A DNA stretch of 64,000 nt from Pontibacter cellulosilyticus (lineage in GTDB: Bacteria; Bacteroidota; Bacteroidia; Cytophagales; Hymenobacteraceae), in NCBI RefSeq assembly GCF_014306105.1, contig NZ_JACRVF010000006.1, forward strand, positions 124,001 to 188,000, written 5' to 3'. The translations under genes and the position numbers were made by a program. Positions 10,301 through 18,498 of this stretch are shown one piece after another (position 1 is the first letter of the stretch; the number at the start of each line of letters is the position of its first letter). Below the pieces are notes generated by a model, which saw nothing but the letters and a program-made list of their open reading frames with translations, was not told the origin of the DNA and searched no databases.

Positions 10301-10539
10301 TGATAGCCGATAAAGCTAAATACAAGGGTATTGTTACCTTGTGGAGCATTAAGTGTGTAAGTACCATCTGCAGAAGTTGCAGTACCCACAGTAGTTCCTT
10401 TTACTAATACTGTTACACCAGGCAGTGGCTGTCCTGATGTTGCGTCTGTCACCTTACCGGTGATTGCCCTACTTTGTGCCATTGTTTCTGGCACAAGAGC
10501 AGAAAGCAGAAATAGACATAGAAGTACTATCTTTTTCAT
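7318..10539 (-). CDS. SusC/RagA-like TonB-dependent outer-membrane transporter (pair 2)
   Basis: A 1073-residue TonB-dependent outer-membrane channel. It has a signal peptide ending near residue 21 (ETMAQ), a carboxypeptidase-regulatory-like domain at about 25-105, a plug domain at about 115-235 with SGRVAGVQVGN and the signature LYGSRGANGVIVITTKKG, then the barrel. It heads the operon with the SusD at 5766-7289. The first about 110 residues nearly repeat those of the first SusC, so the two operons are paralogues. Upstream is a 1.28-kb gene-free region likely to hold its regulatory sequence. The AAGTATA word is absent from this gene as far as could be seen, unlike most genes after 11 kb. Confidence 0.95.
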   Translation of the reverse strand: MKKIVLLCLFLLSALVPETMAQSRAITGKVTDATSGQPLPGVTVLVKGTTVGTATSADGTYTLNAPQGNNTLVFSFIGYQTIERAIGANNTVNVALPINTQQLSEVVVTALGIQREEKSIGYAAQKVSGDELSQVRETNVVNSLSGRVAGVQVGNNSGAMGGSAKVTMRGVSSINGDNNALFVVDGVPIANSNTNSVNQQRGGGGYDYGSAIQDINPNDVAEVTVLKGAAATALYGSRGANGVIVITTKKGSKKDGIGVNYTLGYTMDRVYKLPDYQDKYGGGFGFTKLYYDALTPEERAKAFPDGRQGTYNDNDGKGSYDLVPNYNVDESWGPKYEGQLYRPYWSWDKDSGNPDFGALAKWEAQPDNIRGFFETGTTLTNTVAFDGANDKGAFRLSYSNLNQDFILPNSELERHNLGFTGSLNLSEKLSVSTNINYVTHEAVGRPGTGYDGNNLMLQFTQWGQRQLDIDRAKNYMLPDGTQLTWNRTAWDNPKPKYTDNPYWIRYMSFQNDGRNRIFGNVSANYKLTDNITIDVRSSTDTYSETQEERIAIGSQSIPSYSLNKINFMENNLQGVINFNKDLSESFSLNAFVGANRMKQNRATMFGTTVDGLSSSVYNLSASVGNPRIIEEKFEKQINSVFGSASFGFKDILFLDVTARNDWSSTLPADANSYFYPAVSASYIFTDLIGASWLNMAKLRAGIAKVGNDTDPYNTLLSYNLNQPFDSYSRVSVPNTLPNNELKPEITTEYEVGTELRAFDDRLGLNFSYYNRQTENQILAISRSAATGHTRKWINAGLIENKGVELNVYGTPIRTNDFSWDVNVNWAKNENKIVELTDDQKTIVLVNAPFAVRLEAREGESFGSIVGYDYVYDDNGNKVVGANGYYLRSSEQKVIGSVLPDFTGGVTNTFRYKGVSLSALVDFQKGGDFFSTTQMWGKYSGILEETAAGDIRENGMVTPGVLADGSENTKVVSAGNYFFYNAGYRIGAADIVDASYIYLREMSLGYSLPGTLVKKTPFSNVKLSFVGRNLWLISSNSEHIDPSNITNSITNIQGIEGGALPSVRSYGFTLSLGL

Positions 10540-11744
10540 TACTCTGTTTGGTTTAAGGTTAATTGATTAATAAGTAATATTTAGTGTAAAACCAGGGCCT
10601 ATTGCCCTAGCCTAAGGGAAGCCTAAATGTTATAGCGCCGGGCTTAATCAGATTTTCCTGCTACACCAGCACGGCACTAAGAAACATTCGTCAGAAGCAA
10701 ATCTGCATGCTACACTCTGTTAGCGTTAGCTAGCGCAGTTCACTGGAAGTTGGTCTAGTCAACGACTTAACCAAGCTCTTTAAAATGTGTGTGGTAATTG
10801 TGGAATTAATTGTTTCTCTGCTTAAGTAGCATTTGCACAGCAGGCAGAGAGATGGTTTTAAGAAAATTTCAAGGTTAGTAGATGTTAATCATTCAGCTGC
10901 TTTTAGTGTTCAACATTAAACTCTTACTATATAAACGCTCTTTAGCTAAAAAGCCAGAGCTACTATAGGGCACTGTATATCTCAACAAACTGATGTATAA
11001 TTACTTAGGAGACTTACTGCTACTGTAGTGCTTTATATGGTTAGCAAGCACATTTTAAATTGATGTTTAGACTCTAATATATCCGGTATTGATCTGCATA
11101 TAATAACCAGTTTAAAGGCGGCTATTCGGGATAATTAGAGAAGGAGCAGAACCTATTCAGAGCAGCAAACGGTACTTTTAAAATAAAGATGCGAGGGAGT
11201 CAAAATCTCTGATTCGGATAAAAACGTATTTCCGACATCTAACTTTAATTAAGTAAGCCCGCTGCACAGCGGAATAGGAATAACCTATCGCATAAGTGAA
11301 AAAATATCACTTAAAGACCTGCTCAAAAAGATTTATGGGAATAAAGAAAAGGCGAAGGAGCTAGCGCTATAACAATGAATTGAATTGACAGACAAAGTAA
11401 GTCTTTCCATTTTAATGTTTGTTTAAGGTGAGATTTATGTCAAGTTTAAACATTAAAATTATAGATTACAAATAGCGCCTAAAGTTTTTGAGCGGAGACA
11501 TAACCTCAATTTTTGCAAACCAAACACTCAAATCTTGTAAAACATTAATATACAAGACACTATATACACATACAGTTACCAGACTAACTTCTGTTTTTAA
11601 ATTTGTGGGAGGTATACTTTTTTTCATCTGCTGCAGCTCTATGGAGCCTCAGATAAAGTAATGTTAAACATATACTGGAGAGCAGACGAGAAGATCATCG
11701 GGTAAGTATAAACACTTTATCAGTTAAACCTGCTGCACGAAGTC
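10540..11744. other. Long gene-free region upstream of the second SusC gene
   Basis: About 1.2 kb of AT-rich sequence with no open frame that looks like a gene. A short frame ending near 11373 reads like the tail of a helical protein (IYGNKEKAKELAL), but it has a stop only about 30 codons upstream, so at most it is a decayed fragment. Two TATACTT/AAGTATA words lie at about 11607 and 11704. It must include the promoter and leader of the SusC at 7318-10539. Confidence 0.55.
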
Positions 11745-11783
11745 AGTAAAAACAGAAGAGCCTGGTGTTTAAGCCAAGCTCTT
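11745..11783 (-). terminator. Terminator after feoB
   Basis: The arms 11756-11765 and 11774-11783 pair over 10 bp on the minus strand with one G-U pair. They are followed by a T-rich run at 11745-11753. It lies about 37 bases after the feoB stop. Confidence 0.8.
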
Positions 11784-11819
11784 GATTAAAGAAGAAGGAT
11801 ATCGAATTCGAAGCTATTG

Positions 11820-13973
11820 CTAGCTAAATATATTGTAAGTTATATACGCCATAACATAAGCTAAACCACTCATGTACAGCAACTGCGCCAGCGGCCACAT
11901 CCAGCTTTTTGTTTCGCGGCGAACAATAGCCAAGGTACTTACACACTGCATGGCGAAGAGGTAAAAGATCATAAGCGAGAAGCCACGGGCAGGTGTGAAG
12001 AATGGGTCTCCGTTCTCATCTTTCTCAGCCATAAGCTTATCTTTGATAGTAGAGACATTTTCTTCTTCGCCTATACTATAAATGGTAGACATAGTACCGA
12101 CAAATACCTCACGGGCAGCAAAAGACGTAAGAAGCGCAATGCCTATTTTCCAGTCGTAGCCAAGCGGCCTGATAACCGGCTCCATAGTGCGACCAATGAT
12201 ACCCGCATACGACGACTCCAATTGATGAGAGGCGATAAGGTTTTCTGTTTGAGTTTCGTTCAGGTTTGCCTGCCTGGCCTCTGCTACAGCACGTTGCTCT
12301 GCTATTTCGAAGCTGTTGCCCGGGCCATAAGAAGCCAGTACCCAAAGTATGATCGAGATAGCTACAATTACCTTTCCGGCCTCCAAAACAAATGTCTTTG
12401 ACTTCTCAACTATTGTCAGGCCTACGTTTTTCCAGCGCGGCATTTTGTACACCGGAAACTCCATAATGAAGTAGCTCCGCTCTCTCGCCTTAAGTATAAC
12501 TTTCAGCAACAACGCAGAGAATATAGCTGCCAGGAAACCTATCAGGTACAATCCCATCAGCACCAGTCCCTGCAGGTTCAGGAAGCCCAGGTAATATTTC
12601 TCCGGCACTACCAATGCAATCAGCACCGTGTAGACAGGAATACGCGCAGAGCAACTCATCAGCGGCGTTACAAAGATGGTAATCATGCGGTCTTTCCAGT
12701 TCTCTATTGTTCTGGCCGACATAACAGCCGGTACCGCACAAGCCACTCCCGAAATAAGCGGCACCACACTTTTACCGTTAAGGCCAAACTTACGCATGAT
12801 CTTATCCATCATAAACGTAACACGAGCCATGTAACCCGTTTCTTCGAGTATAGCTATAAAGGCAAAAAGTATAGCGATCTGGGGCACAAAAACTAATACC
12901 CCACCCAATCCAGCTATTACACCCTCCGTCAGCAGGTTTACCAGAGGCCCCGAAAAGTTACTTTGAATCAATCCATTCAGGCCGGCTATACCTTCGTCTA
13001 TTAAGTCCATGGGATAGCTGGCCCAGGCAAAAATTGCCTGGAAGATCAGAAACAGGATGGTAAAGAAAATGAGGTAGCCGAAAACTCTGTGTGTAAGCAC
13101 TTGGTCCAGCCTGTTGCTGAACTTTTCGTCTTTGGTGGCTTTCTCTACCCGTACTACATCCAGTAGTAGCTCATTGATGCGCGTATAGCGCTCAATGGTT
13201 TCGTTGGCCTGCAGGGTGTTTGACTTAAAGCCGTTTTCTTCTGTTGCTTTTTCAAGCCAAGCCACGTCACTTTCAGACAGAAAGCGCAGGTTTTTATACT
13301 GGTGTGCGTAGTGCAGCGCCAGATAATCGTTGTTAAGCGAGAAACGCTCTTTTATACTTTGCAGCAGCGGAATCAGCTCCAGCGGAATCTCAAAGAAGGA
13401 TGATGCGGATGCCTCCAGCTGTTGTGTCATCACGATTTTAAGAGCTGCCACGCCTATGCCTTTGCGGGCATTCATGGGAATAACAGGAACTCCAAGCTCA
13501 CGCTGCAATGCCGGTATGTCAATCTTCACCCCCTCCTGCTCGGCCACGTCCACCATGTTCAAGGCTAGCACGGCCGGTATTTTAAGGTCTGAAAGCTGCG
13601 TAAAAAGAAGCAGGTTACGCTTTAGGTTTGATGCGTCGGCGGTAACGATTACAAGGTCAGGGTAATAGTTAGATGCCGGATCGTAAAGCAGGTCTGTGAT
13701 TACGCGCTCATCCAGAGACTTTGGGTAAAGGCTATAAGTACCTGGCAGGTCTATTATTTCGGCTCTGAGATTTGGGGTAAGCTGGCTATAGCCGGTTTTT
13801 TTATCAACCGTAACACCCGGAAAATTACCTACCTTTTGGTTGAGCCCGGTAAGCTGATTAAATAAAGACGTTTTACCTGAGTTAGGATTGCCTACCAAAG
13901 CTATTTTAGCCACTGACTGGCTTACAGCAGCTTTTTCTGCTTTCGTTACTTCAGGTTGGGTAGTTACAGTCAT
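11820..13973 (-). CDS. feoB: Ferrous iron transport protein B
   Basis: Inner-membrane Fe(II) permease with an N-terminal GTPase domain. The 717-residue product has the G1 loop at 28-36 (GNPNSGKTS), G3 at 75-78 (DLPG) and G4 at 139-142 (NMVD), a helical linker, and then paired Gate segments with membrane helices, including the GYMARVTFMMDKIMRKFGL region and the VPLISGVACAVPAVMSART motif. Size and order match the family. feoA lies 8 bases upstream, so the two are translated together. FeoA and FeoB act together under low-oxygen or iron-limited conditions. No FeoC-type gene is present. No Fur box was identified. Confidence 0.97.
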   Translation of the reverse strand: MTVTTQPEVTKAEKAAVSQSVAKIALVGNPNSGKTSLFNQLTGLNQKVGNFPGVTVDKKTGYSQLTPNLRAEIIDLPGTYSLYPKSLDERVITDLLYDPASNYYPDLVIVTADASNLKRNLLLFTQLSDLKIPAVLALNMVDVAEQEGVKIDIPALQRELGVPVIPMNARKGIGVAALKIVMTQQLEASASSFFEIPLELIPLLQSIKERFSLNNDYLALHYAHQYKNLRFLSESDVAWLEKATEENGFKSNTLQANETIERYTRINELLLDVVRVEKATKDEKFSNRLDQVLTHRVFGYLIFFTILFLIFQAIFAWASYPMDLIDEGIAGLNGLIQSNFSGPLVNLLTEGVIAGLGGVLVFVPQIAILFAFIAILEETGYMARVTFMMDKIMRKFGLNGKSVVPLISGVACAVPAVMSARTIENWKDRMITIFVTPLMSCSARIPVYTVLIALVVPEKYYLGFLNLQGLVLMGLYLIGFLAAIFSALLLKVILKARERSYFIMEFPVYKMPRWKNVGLTIVEKSKTFVLEAGKVIVAISIILWVLASYGPGNSFEIAEQRAVAEARQANLNETQTENLIASHQLESSYAGIIGRTMEPVIRPLGYDWKIGIALLTSFAAREVFVGTMSTIYSIGEEENVSTIKDKLMAEKDENGDPFFTPARGFSLMIFYLFAMQCVSTLAIVRRETKSWMWPLAQLLYMSGLAYVMAYITYNIFS

Positions 13974-13981
13974 GTAATAAG

Positions 13982-14236
13982 TTACTGCTTAAGCAAAATT
14001 GTTTCAGCCTCATCTAACCGCAGCGAAAGTGTATAATCATTCACGATAATGGTTACAGGATCGCCGAAAGGTGCACGGCTATTCATTTTAACCTCGGTAC
14101 CAGGTATACAACCCATTTCCAACAGCTTTAATCCCATTTCCGGGTCCTGAAGGCAACAAATCACCCCGCTCTCCCCTATCTTCAGGTCTCGCACACTTTT
14201 GCGTCCTTCTGTATCTTCTACCGTTTTTCGTACCAC
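13982..14236 (-). CDS. feoA: Ferrous iron transport protein A
   Basis: Small cytoplasmic SH3-like protein that works with FeoB. The 84 residues show the FeoA pattern: an N-terminal part leading to LLEMGCIPGTEVKMNSRAPF (about 38-57), then DPVTIIVNDYTLSLRLDEA, where substrate-facing strands end in the L-R-x-x-E-A motif. It is the first gene of the feoAB operon. Promoter boxes were not recognised in the 187 bases upstream. Confidence 0.93.
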   Translation of the reverse strand: MVRKTVEDTEGRKSVRDLKIGESGVICCLQDPEMGLKLLEMGCIPGTEVKMNSRAPFGDPVTIIVNDYTLSLRLDEAETILLKQ

Positions 14237-14423
14237 TCTAGCAGTTTTTATTTAGACTGTTTACAAACAAACGCAAGTTACTAGGTGTTCAACTTTAAAG
14301 CAAAAGTTTTGGCTTATTGTATCAAATCAAACAGGGTGATATACTTCATTGTTTGTGAAGCCAGCTCTATCTTCTCATTTAGCTCTCTTATAAACAACCT
14401 AAAATTTGCATTTCAGGAACAGC

Positions 14424-16883
14424 CTACTCCGCATAAAACACCCGTTTCACACGTGTGCTCACATTCGTCAGGAGCTCATACGGAATAGTGCCGATGCGCT
14501 GTGCCAGTTCTGTCAGTGTTAGCTGCGGCCCGAAAACAACAACTTCGTCTCCGGCTTGCACATCTGCGCCGGTTACATCTACCATGCACATATCCATACA
14601 CACGTTACCAATAATGGGGCAACGCTGTCCTTTGATGATTACCTCCCCCACACCATTACTGAAGCGGCGATCATAGCCGTCGGCGTAGCCAATGGCGATG
14701 GTGGCGATGGTTTTATCGGTGTCTGCCCTGCCTTTGCGGCTGTAGCCAACGGTATCGCCTGCTGCAATCTCTTTAACCTGCGACACAGTAGTTTTAAGTA
14801 TACTTACCGGCCGCAAAGCTTCCTGCTCAGCGCCGGTTGCCTCTACCCCATACAAACCAATCCCCAGCCTGGCCATATCCAGTTGATGCGTTGGAAAGCG
14901 CACAATACCTGCAGAGTTAAGAATATGCTTGATCACTTTATACCCGATCCTCTCCTCTAGCTCGGCGGCCATACTTCTGAAACGGGCAATCTGCAGATTA
15001 GAAAAATCGTTATATATGGCTTCGTCGGCACCGGCCAGGTGGCTAAAGGCACTTACCACCTGCACGTGCGGATAATGGTGCAACAAGGTGAAAAGTGTAT
15101 CGAAGTCTGCTTCTACAAAGCCGAGGCGGTGCATGCCTGTGTCCAGCTTAAGGTGAATTTTGTAATTTATACTTTCCTCCGTCGAATCCAGAAATGCTTT
15201 CAGCAGCTCCAGGGAATAAATCTCAGGCTCCAGGTTATACTGCTTTATTTTGGCAAAACTGTCCGGAGACGGGTTCATGACCATGATCGGTAATACAATT
15301 CCATGCTCCCGCAGCATCACCCCTTCGTCTGCATATGCCACTGCCAGGTAGTCTACTCTGTGGAACTGCAGCAGGTTAGCTACCTCAAAGCTACCGCTGC
15401 CATATGCAAAAGCCTTTACCATTACCATCAGTTTGGTATCCGGGTTTAGCTTGGAGCGGTAAAAATTCAGGTTGTGCACAAGGGCATCTAAGTTTACCTC
15501 CAGCACCGTTCCATGTACCTTCTGCTGGAATGCGTGCACAATTTTCTCAAACTCGAACACGCGCGCGCCCTTCACTAGGATCACCTCGTTTTTATACTTA
15601 TCCGAAGAAAACCGCTGCAGGAAATCTGAGGTTGAAGTATAAAATTCGGCAGGCAGCCCAAACAGGTTTTTATACTTGCTGATGACAGGACCTATGGCAA
15701 TTAGGCGTTCTACATTATGCGCCTGTAGCAACTCCGCTACCTTACTGTACAGTTTCTCTTCCTCCAGGCCCGACTCCAGCAAATCGGAAAGTATAACGAT
15801 GCGTTTTCCACGCTGCGGCTGGCTGGCCAGCAAATCCAACGCAATAGCCAAACCTGCCAAATCATTGTTATAGGTATCGTCTATCAGGTAGCAGCCGTTA
15901 ATAGCCTCTTTCATCTCGAGGCGCATGGCCACGGGGTGCAGTTTATCCAGGCGATCTTGAATCTCGGCCAATGGCAGGCCTCGGTACAGCAGAAAGGCAA
16001 GGCAGTGAAGCGCGTTCTCTACAGAAGCATCGTCGGCAAAAGGAATGGATAGCCTTTGCTTCTGTCCCTTGTATGTATAAACCACAATGGTTTTATGGCC
16101 TGCCGGGGTAGCTGCATTAATAAACAGGGTGGCATCCGGGTACTGCCGGCTCCAGGTAAAAGATGTAATATGCTGGCTTTGAACAGCCTCGTGTATCTCC
16201 TGGTAATCAGAGCAATAAAACAGTAACTCTACACCTGAGAACAGCTTTAGCTTCTCCTCCACCTTTTGCTGCAAAGAGTTAAAGCCCTCGTTGTGGGCAC
16301 TGCCAATGTTGGTGAAAATACCTATAGTGGGTTGGATGATCTGCTGCAGCCGCTGCATCTCGTTTACCTGTGAAATGCCTGCCTCAAAAATGGCTAAAGT
16401 ATGGTTTGCTTCCAGTTGCCATACACTCAGCGGCACACCCAGCTGCGAGTTATAGCTGCGCGGACTCTTCACAACCAGCTCATCAGGGCTTAGCAGCTGC
16501 GCCAGCCACTCTTTCACAATCGTTTTGCCGTTGCTGCCGGTAATGCCCACTACAGGTAGGCTAAACTGCTCCCGGTGCCATGCAGCTAGCTTTTGCAATG
16601 CCTCTAGCCCATTGCGCACCAGCAATATGTTTGCCTCCGGGTATAGCTGTTTCAGCTCGTTTGGCTCACCGTGCTCTAACACAAACTGCCTTACACCCTT
16701 GCTGTACAGCTGCTGCAGGTACTGGTGCCCGTCGTTATACTTGCCTTTGATGGCAAAGAAAAGCGTGCCGGCCGGCTGGGAAAGCTTACGGCTGTCGGTA
16801 AGCAGATGCACCAGAGACATGGGCTGCACGAGCTGCACAACTTCTCCTTGTATTACTTTAGCAAGCTGTTCTAATGTAAGCAT
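14424..16883 (-). CDS. murF-alr: Bifunctional MurF ligase / alanine racemase
   Basis: Fusion enzyme of peptidoglycan synthesis known in Bacteroidota. Residues 1-450 are the MurF part (UDP-MurNAc-tripeptide:D-Ala-D-Ala ligase), with the ATP-binding loop GITGSNGKT at 113-121 and the DDTYNNDLAGL segment near 335-345. Residues about 458-819 are a complete PLP-dependent alanine racemase, with the PLP lysine at 490 (VKAFAYGSG), the catalytic tyrosine in VGYSRKGRA, and IGYADGYDRRFSNG near the end. One protein thus makes D-alanine and, after Ddl has joined it, attaches the dipeptide. The ATG start sits 23 bases after a TATCTTTG box. Several AAGTATA words lie inside the gene. Confidence 0.97.
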   Translation of the reverse strand: MLTLEQLAKVIQGEVVQLVQPMSLVHLLTDSRKLSQPAGTLFFAIKGKYNDGHQYLQQLYSKGVRQFVLEHGEPNELKQLYPEANILLVRNGLEALQKLAAWHREQFSLPVVGITGSNGKTIVKEWLAQLLSPDELVVKSPRSYNSQLGVPLSVWQLEANHTLAIFEAGISQVNEMQRLQQIIQPTIGIFTNIGSAHNEGFNSLQQKVEEKLKLFSGVELLFYCSDYQEIHEAVQSQHITSFTWSRQYPDATLFINAATPAGHKTIVVYTYKGQKQRLSIPFADDASVENALHCLAFLLYRGLPLAEIQDRLDKLHPVAMRLEMKEAINGCYLIDDTYNNDLAGLAIALDLLASQPQRGKRIVILSDLLESGLEEEKLYSKVAELLQAHNVERLIAIGPVISKYKNLFGLPAEFYTSTSDFLQRFSSDKYKNEVILVKGARVFEFEKIVHAFQQKVHGTVLEVNLDALVHNLNFYRSKLNPDTKLMVMVKAFAYGSGSFEVANLLQFHRVDYLAVAYADEGVMLREHGIVLPIMVMNPSPDSFAKIKQYNLEPEIYSLELLKAFLDSTEESINYKIHLKLDTGMHRLGFVEADFDTLFTLLHHYPHVQVVSAFSHLAGADEAIYNDFSNLQIARFRSMAAELEERIGYKVIKHILNSAGIVRFPTHQLDMARLGIGLYGVEATGAEQEALRPVSILKTTVSQVKEIAAGDTVGYSRKGRADTDKTIATIAIGYADGYDRRFSNGVGEVIIKGQRCPIIGNVCMDMCMVDVTGADVQAGDEVVVFGPQLTLTELAQRIGTIPYELLTNVSTRVKRVFYAE

Positions 16884-16905
16884 GGCACATGGTTTATACT
16901 TGTAT

Positions 16906-16913
16906 CAAAGATA
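16906..16913 (-). promoter_or_regulatory. Minus-7 box of the murF-alr promoter
   Basis: On the minus strand this reads TATCTTTG, a full match to the Bacteroidota -7 consensus TAnnTTTG. It is about 23 bases before the murF-alr ATG. A TTTT stretch, not a perfect TTTG, lies about 19 bases further upstream. Confidence 0.6.
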
Positions 16914-17032
16914 GGAGGAGGAGTTAAGAGTTAAAACGTAATATAAAGTAAATATGCAGCTGCCATCGCTCGTTCAAACATTTTTTAAACCAGAAATGTT
17001 GGCTACAATCACTGATCAGGCTACGGATTACG

Positions 17033-17040
17033 TACCTTTG
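17033..17040 (+). promoter_or_regulatory. Minus-7 box before the RarD-like gene
   Basis: TACCTTTG matches TAnnTTTG. Transcription would begin near 17047, only a few bases before the TTG start codons at 17054/17060, so the message would have almost no leader. No good -33 TTTG is seen at the normal distance. Confidence 0.5.
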
Positions 17041-17053
17041 CGCAGTTTATTTT

Positions 17054-18010
17054 TTGACGTTGGATACTATCAATAAAAAACCATATTACGCTGCTGGCCT
17101 GGGGGCTTTTATCATCTGGGGATTTATACCTTTCCCGCTAAAAGCACTGGCAGAATATCCCAGCGGGCAGATTCTATACTTTAGGGTAGCACTGTCGGTA
17201 GCGCTGCTGCTGGCCATTTGTTTGCTTTTCAGAAAGAAGCAGGTAAAAGGCACGTTGCAGCTTGTAAAAAACAGCCAGCCAAAGGACAGGAAGAAATTTA
17301 TGCTTTATACTTTCCTGGGTGGGGCGCTGCTAACGGTTAACTGGCTGTTATTTATTTATGTGATCAACCACATCAACATTCAAACCGGCTCTTTTTCTTA
17401 TCTGCTCTGCCCGATTATCACGGCGGTGCTTGGGTTTATACTTTTGAAGGAAGAGCTGCGCCTGAACCAGTGGATAGCCATTGCCCTTAGTGCAGTAAGT
17501 TGTGCGCTGGTGGGCTCCGGAGAGATCACTAGCCTGTTGTTTAGCTTGTTTATTGCCCTGAGCTACGCCTTTTATCTGATCACGCAGCGCATTCTGAAAG
17601 CGTATGATAAGATTGTGCTGCTAACGCTGCAGCTATTGCTTTCCTTTACCTTTATCGGGCCATTTTACAGTTATTTCAGCGAGGGTGCCGCCGTTGTGCT
17701 GGGTACTGACTTTTACCTGAATGTTGTGGTACTGAGCGCGGTGTTTACTGTATTGCCGCTTTTCTTTAACCTGTACGCGCTAAAAGAACTTACTTCAGGC
17801 ACTATTGGCATTTTGATGTACATCAATCCCATCCTGAACTTTGTTATGGCCTTTTTATACTTCGGCGAGCAAACCACACCGCTAAAAGTAGCAGCATATG
17901 TTACTATCTTTATTTCGGTGATCATCTACAATTTGAACCTGAAAGGGCGCAAAAAAAGAGGTGACGGTTTGGTGATACCACCTGTAGGCACTACTGCTGT
18001 AGGGAAATAA
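17054..18010 (+). CDS. EamA/RarD-family drug-metabolite transporter
   Basis: Inner-membrane 10-helix transporter of the DMT superfamily. The order of hydrophobic segments, the N-terminal GAFIIWGFIPFPLKAL motif and the two repeat halves match RarD-type EamA proteins; length (318) is close to the family norm (about 300). The cargo is unknown. No ATG fits the N-terminus: translation must begin at TTG 17054 or TTG 17060, and the latter fits the short leader better. It is divergent from murF-alr. The tail is basic (GRKKRG). It ends before a strong two-way terminator. Confidence 0.9.
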   Translation: MTLDTINKKPYYAAGLGAFIIWGFIPFPLKALAEYPSGQILYFRVALSVALLLAICLLFRKKQVKGTLQLVKNSQPKDRKKFMLYTFLGGALLTVNWLLFIYVINHINIQTGSFSYLLCPIITAVLGFILLKEELRLNQWIAIALSAVSCALVGSGEITSLLFSLFIALSYAFYLITQRILKAYDKIVLLTLQLLLSFTFIGPFYSYFSEGAAVVLGTDFYLNVVVLSAVFTVLPLFFNLYALKELTSGTIGILMYINPILNFVMAFLYFGEQTTPLKVAAYVTIFISVIIYNLNLKGRKKRGDGLVIPPVGTTAVGK

Positions 18011-18036
18011 CACAAGTATAAGATAAACTCTAACGG

Positions 18037-18094
18037 AAGTATAAAAGCACAGCCCCGGTAGTAAACTAACTACCGGGGCTGTGCTTTTATACTT
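18037..18094. terminator. Bidirectional terminator with AAGTATA arms
   Basis: A perfect 26-bp stem (18037-18062 with 18069-18094) and a 6-base loop between converging genes. The outer ends of the stem are the AAGTATA and TATACTT words, with A- and T-rich tracts next to a GC-rich core, so it can end transcription from both sides. Confidence 0.92.
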
Positions 18095-18100
18095 TATAAG

Positions 18101-18403
18101 TTACTGGTTTTTTTCTCGCTGTCTTTTGATCTTGTCAAGCCTCTCCATGGCCCGTGCCGCAGAATCCTGGTTTGGACTCATCTCACCAAAGCGATCTGCC
18201 TGCTCTGCTGTAACAGAGGTGTCTCCTATCGGTGCAGGGCGTGGTTCATTTAGATTAGCAGCTGATGGATCGCTTTCAACTATAGCTTCGGCTGTGCCAG
18301 TATCGTCATCGATGTCGGTATCCTGATGGCCGCAGCCAAACCCAATGACTGCAGCAAAAGCTACAGCTATCCCTGTTTTAAATATATTTGCTAATGTTTT
18401 CAT
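18101..18403 (-). CDS. Small predicted lipoprotein
   Basis: Hypothetical 100-residue protein. It starts with a lipoprotein signal peptide (Cys near residue 24, GFGC) followed by an acidic, disordered stretch (DTDIDDDTG) and a charged C-terminal helix with many Arg, Lys and Glu. No known domain is recognised. Such small acidic lipoproteins are common in this group. It reads towards the RarD-like gene and ends at the shared terminator. Confidence 0.75.
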   Translation of the reverse strand: MKTLANIFKTGIAVAFAAVIGFGCGHQDTDIDDDTGTAEAIVESDPSAANLNEPRPAPIGDTSVTAEQADRFGEMSPNQDSAARAMERLDKIKRQREKNQ

Positions 18404-18498
18404 GTGCGTATTTAAATTACCTATTTGGTTATTTTTAACGGCCGCAGCGCTAATTAGTTATCTTAAGCCGCTTTACTAAACACACAGAAACACCTGCT

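Noticed and set aside
11190-11373. Plus-strand frame with a helical-looking end (DLLKKIYGNKEKAKELAL)
   Set aside because: A stop interrupts it near the middle and no start codon is present; at most a decayed fragment, so it was not called as a gene.
13330-13665. 111-codon plus-strand frame inside feoB
   Set aside because: Antisense shadow; feoB is clear by its GTPase motifs.
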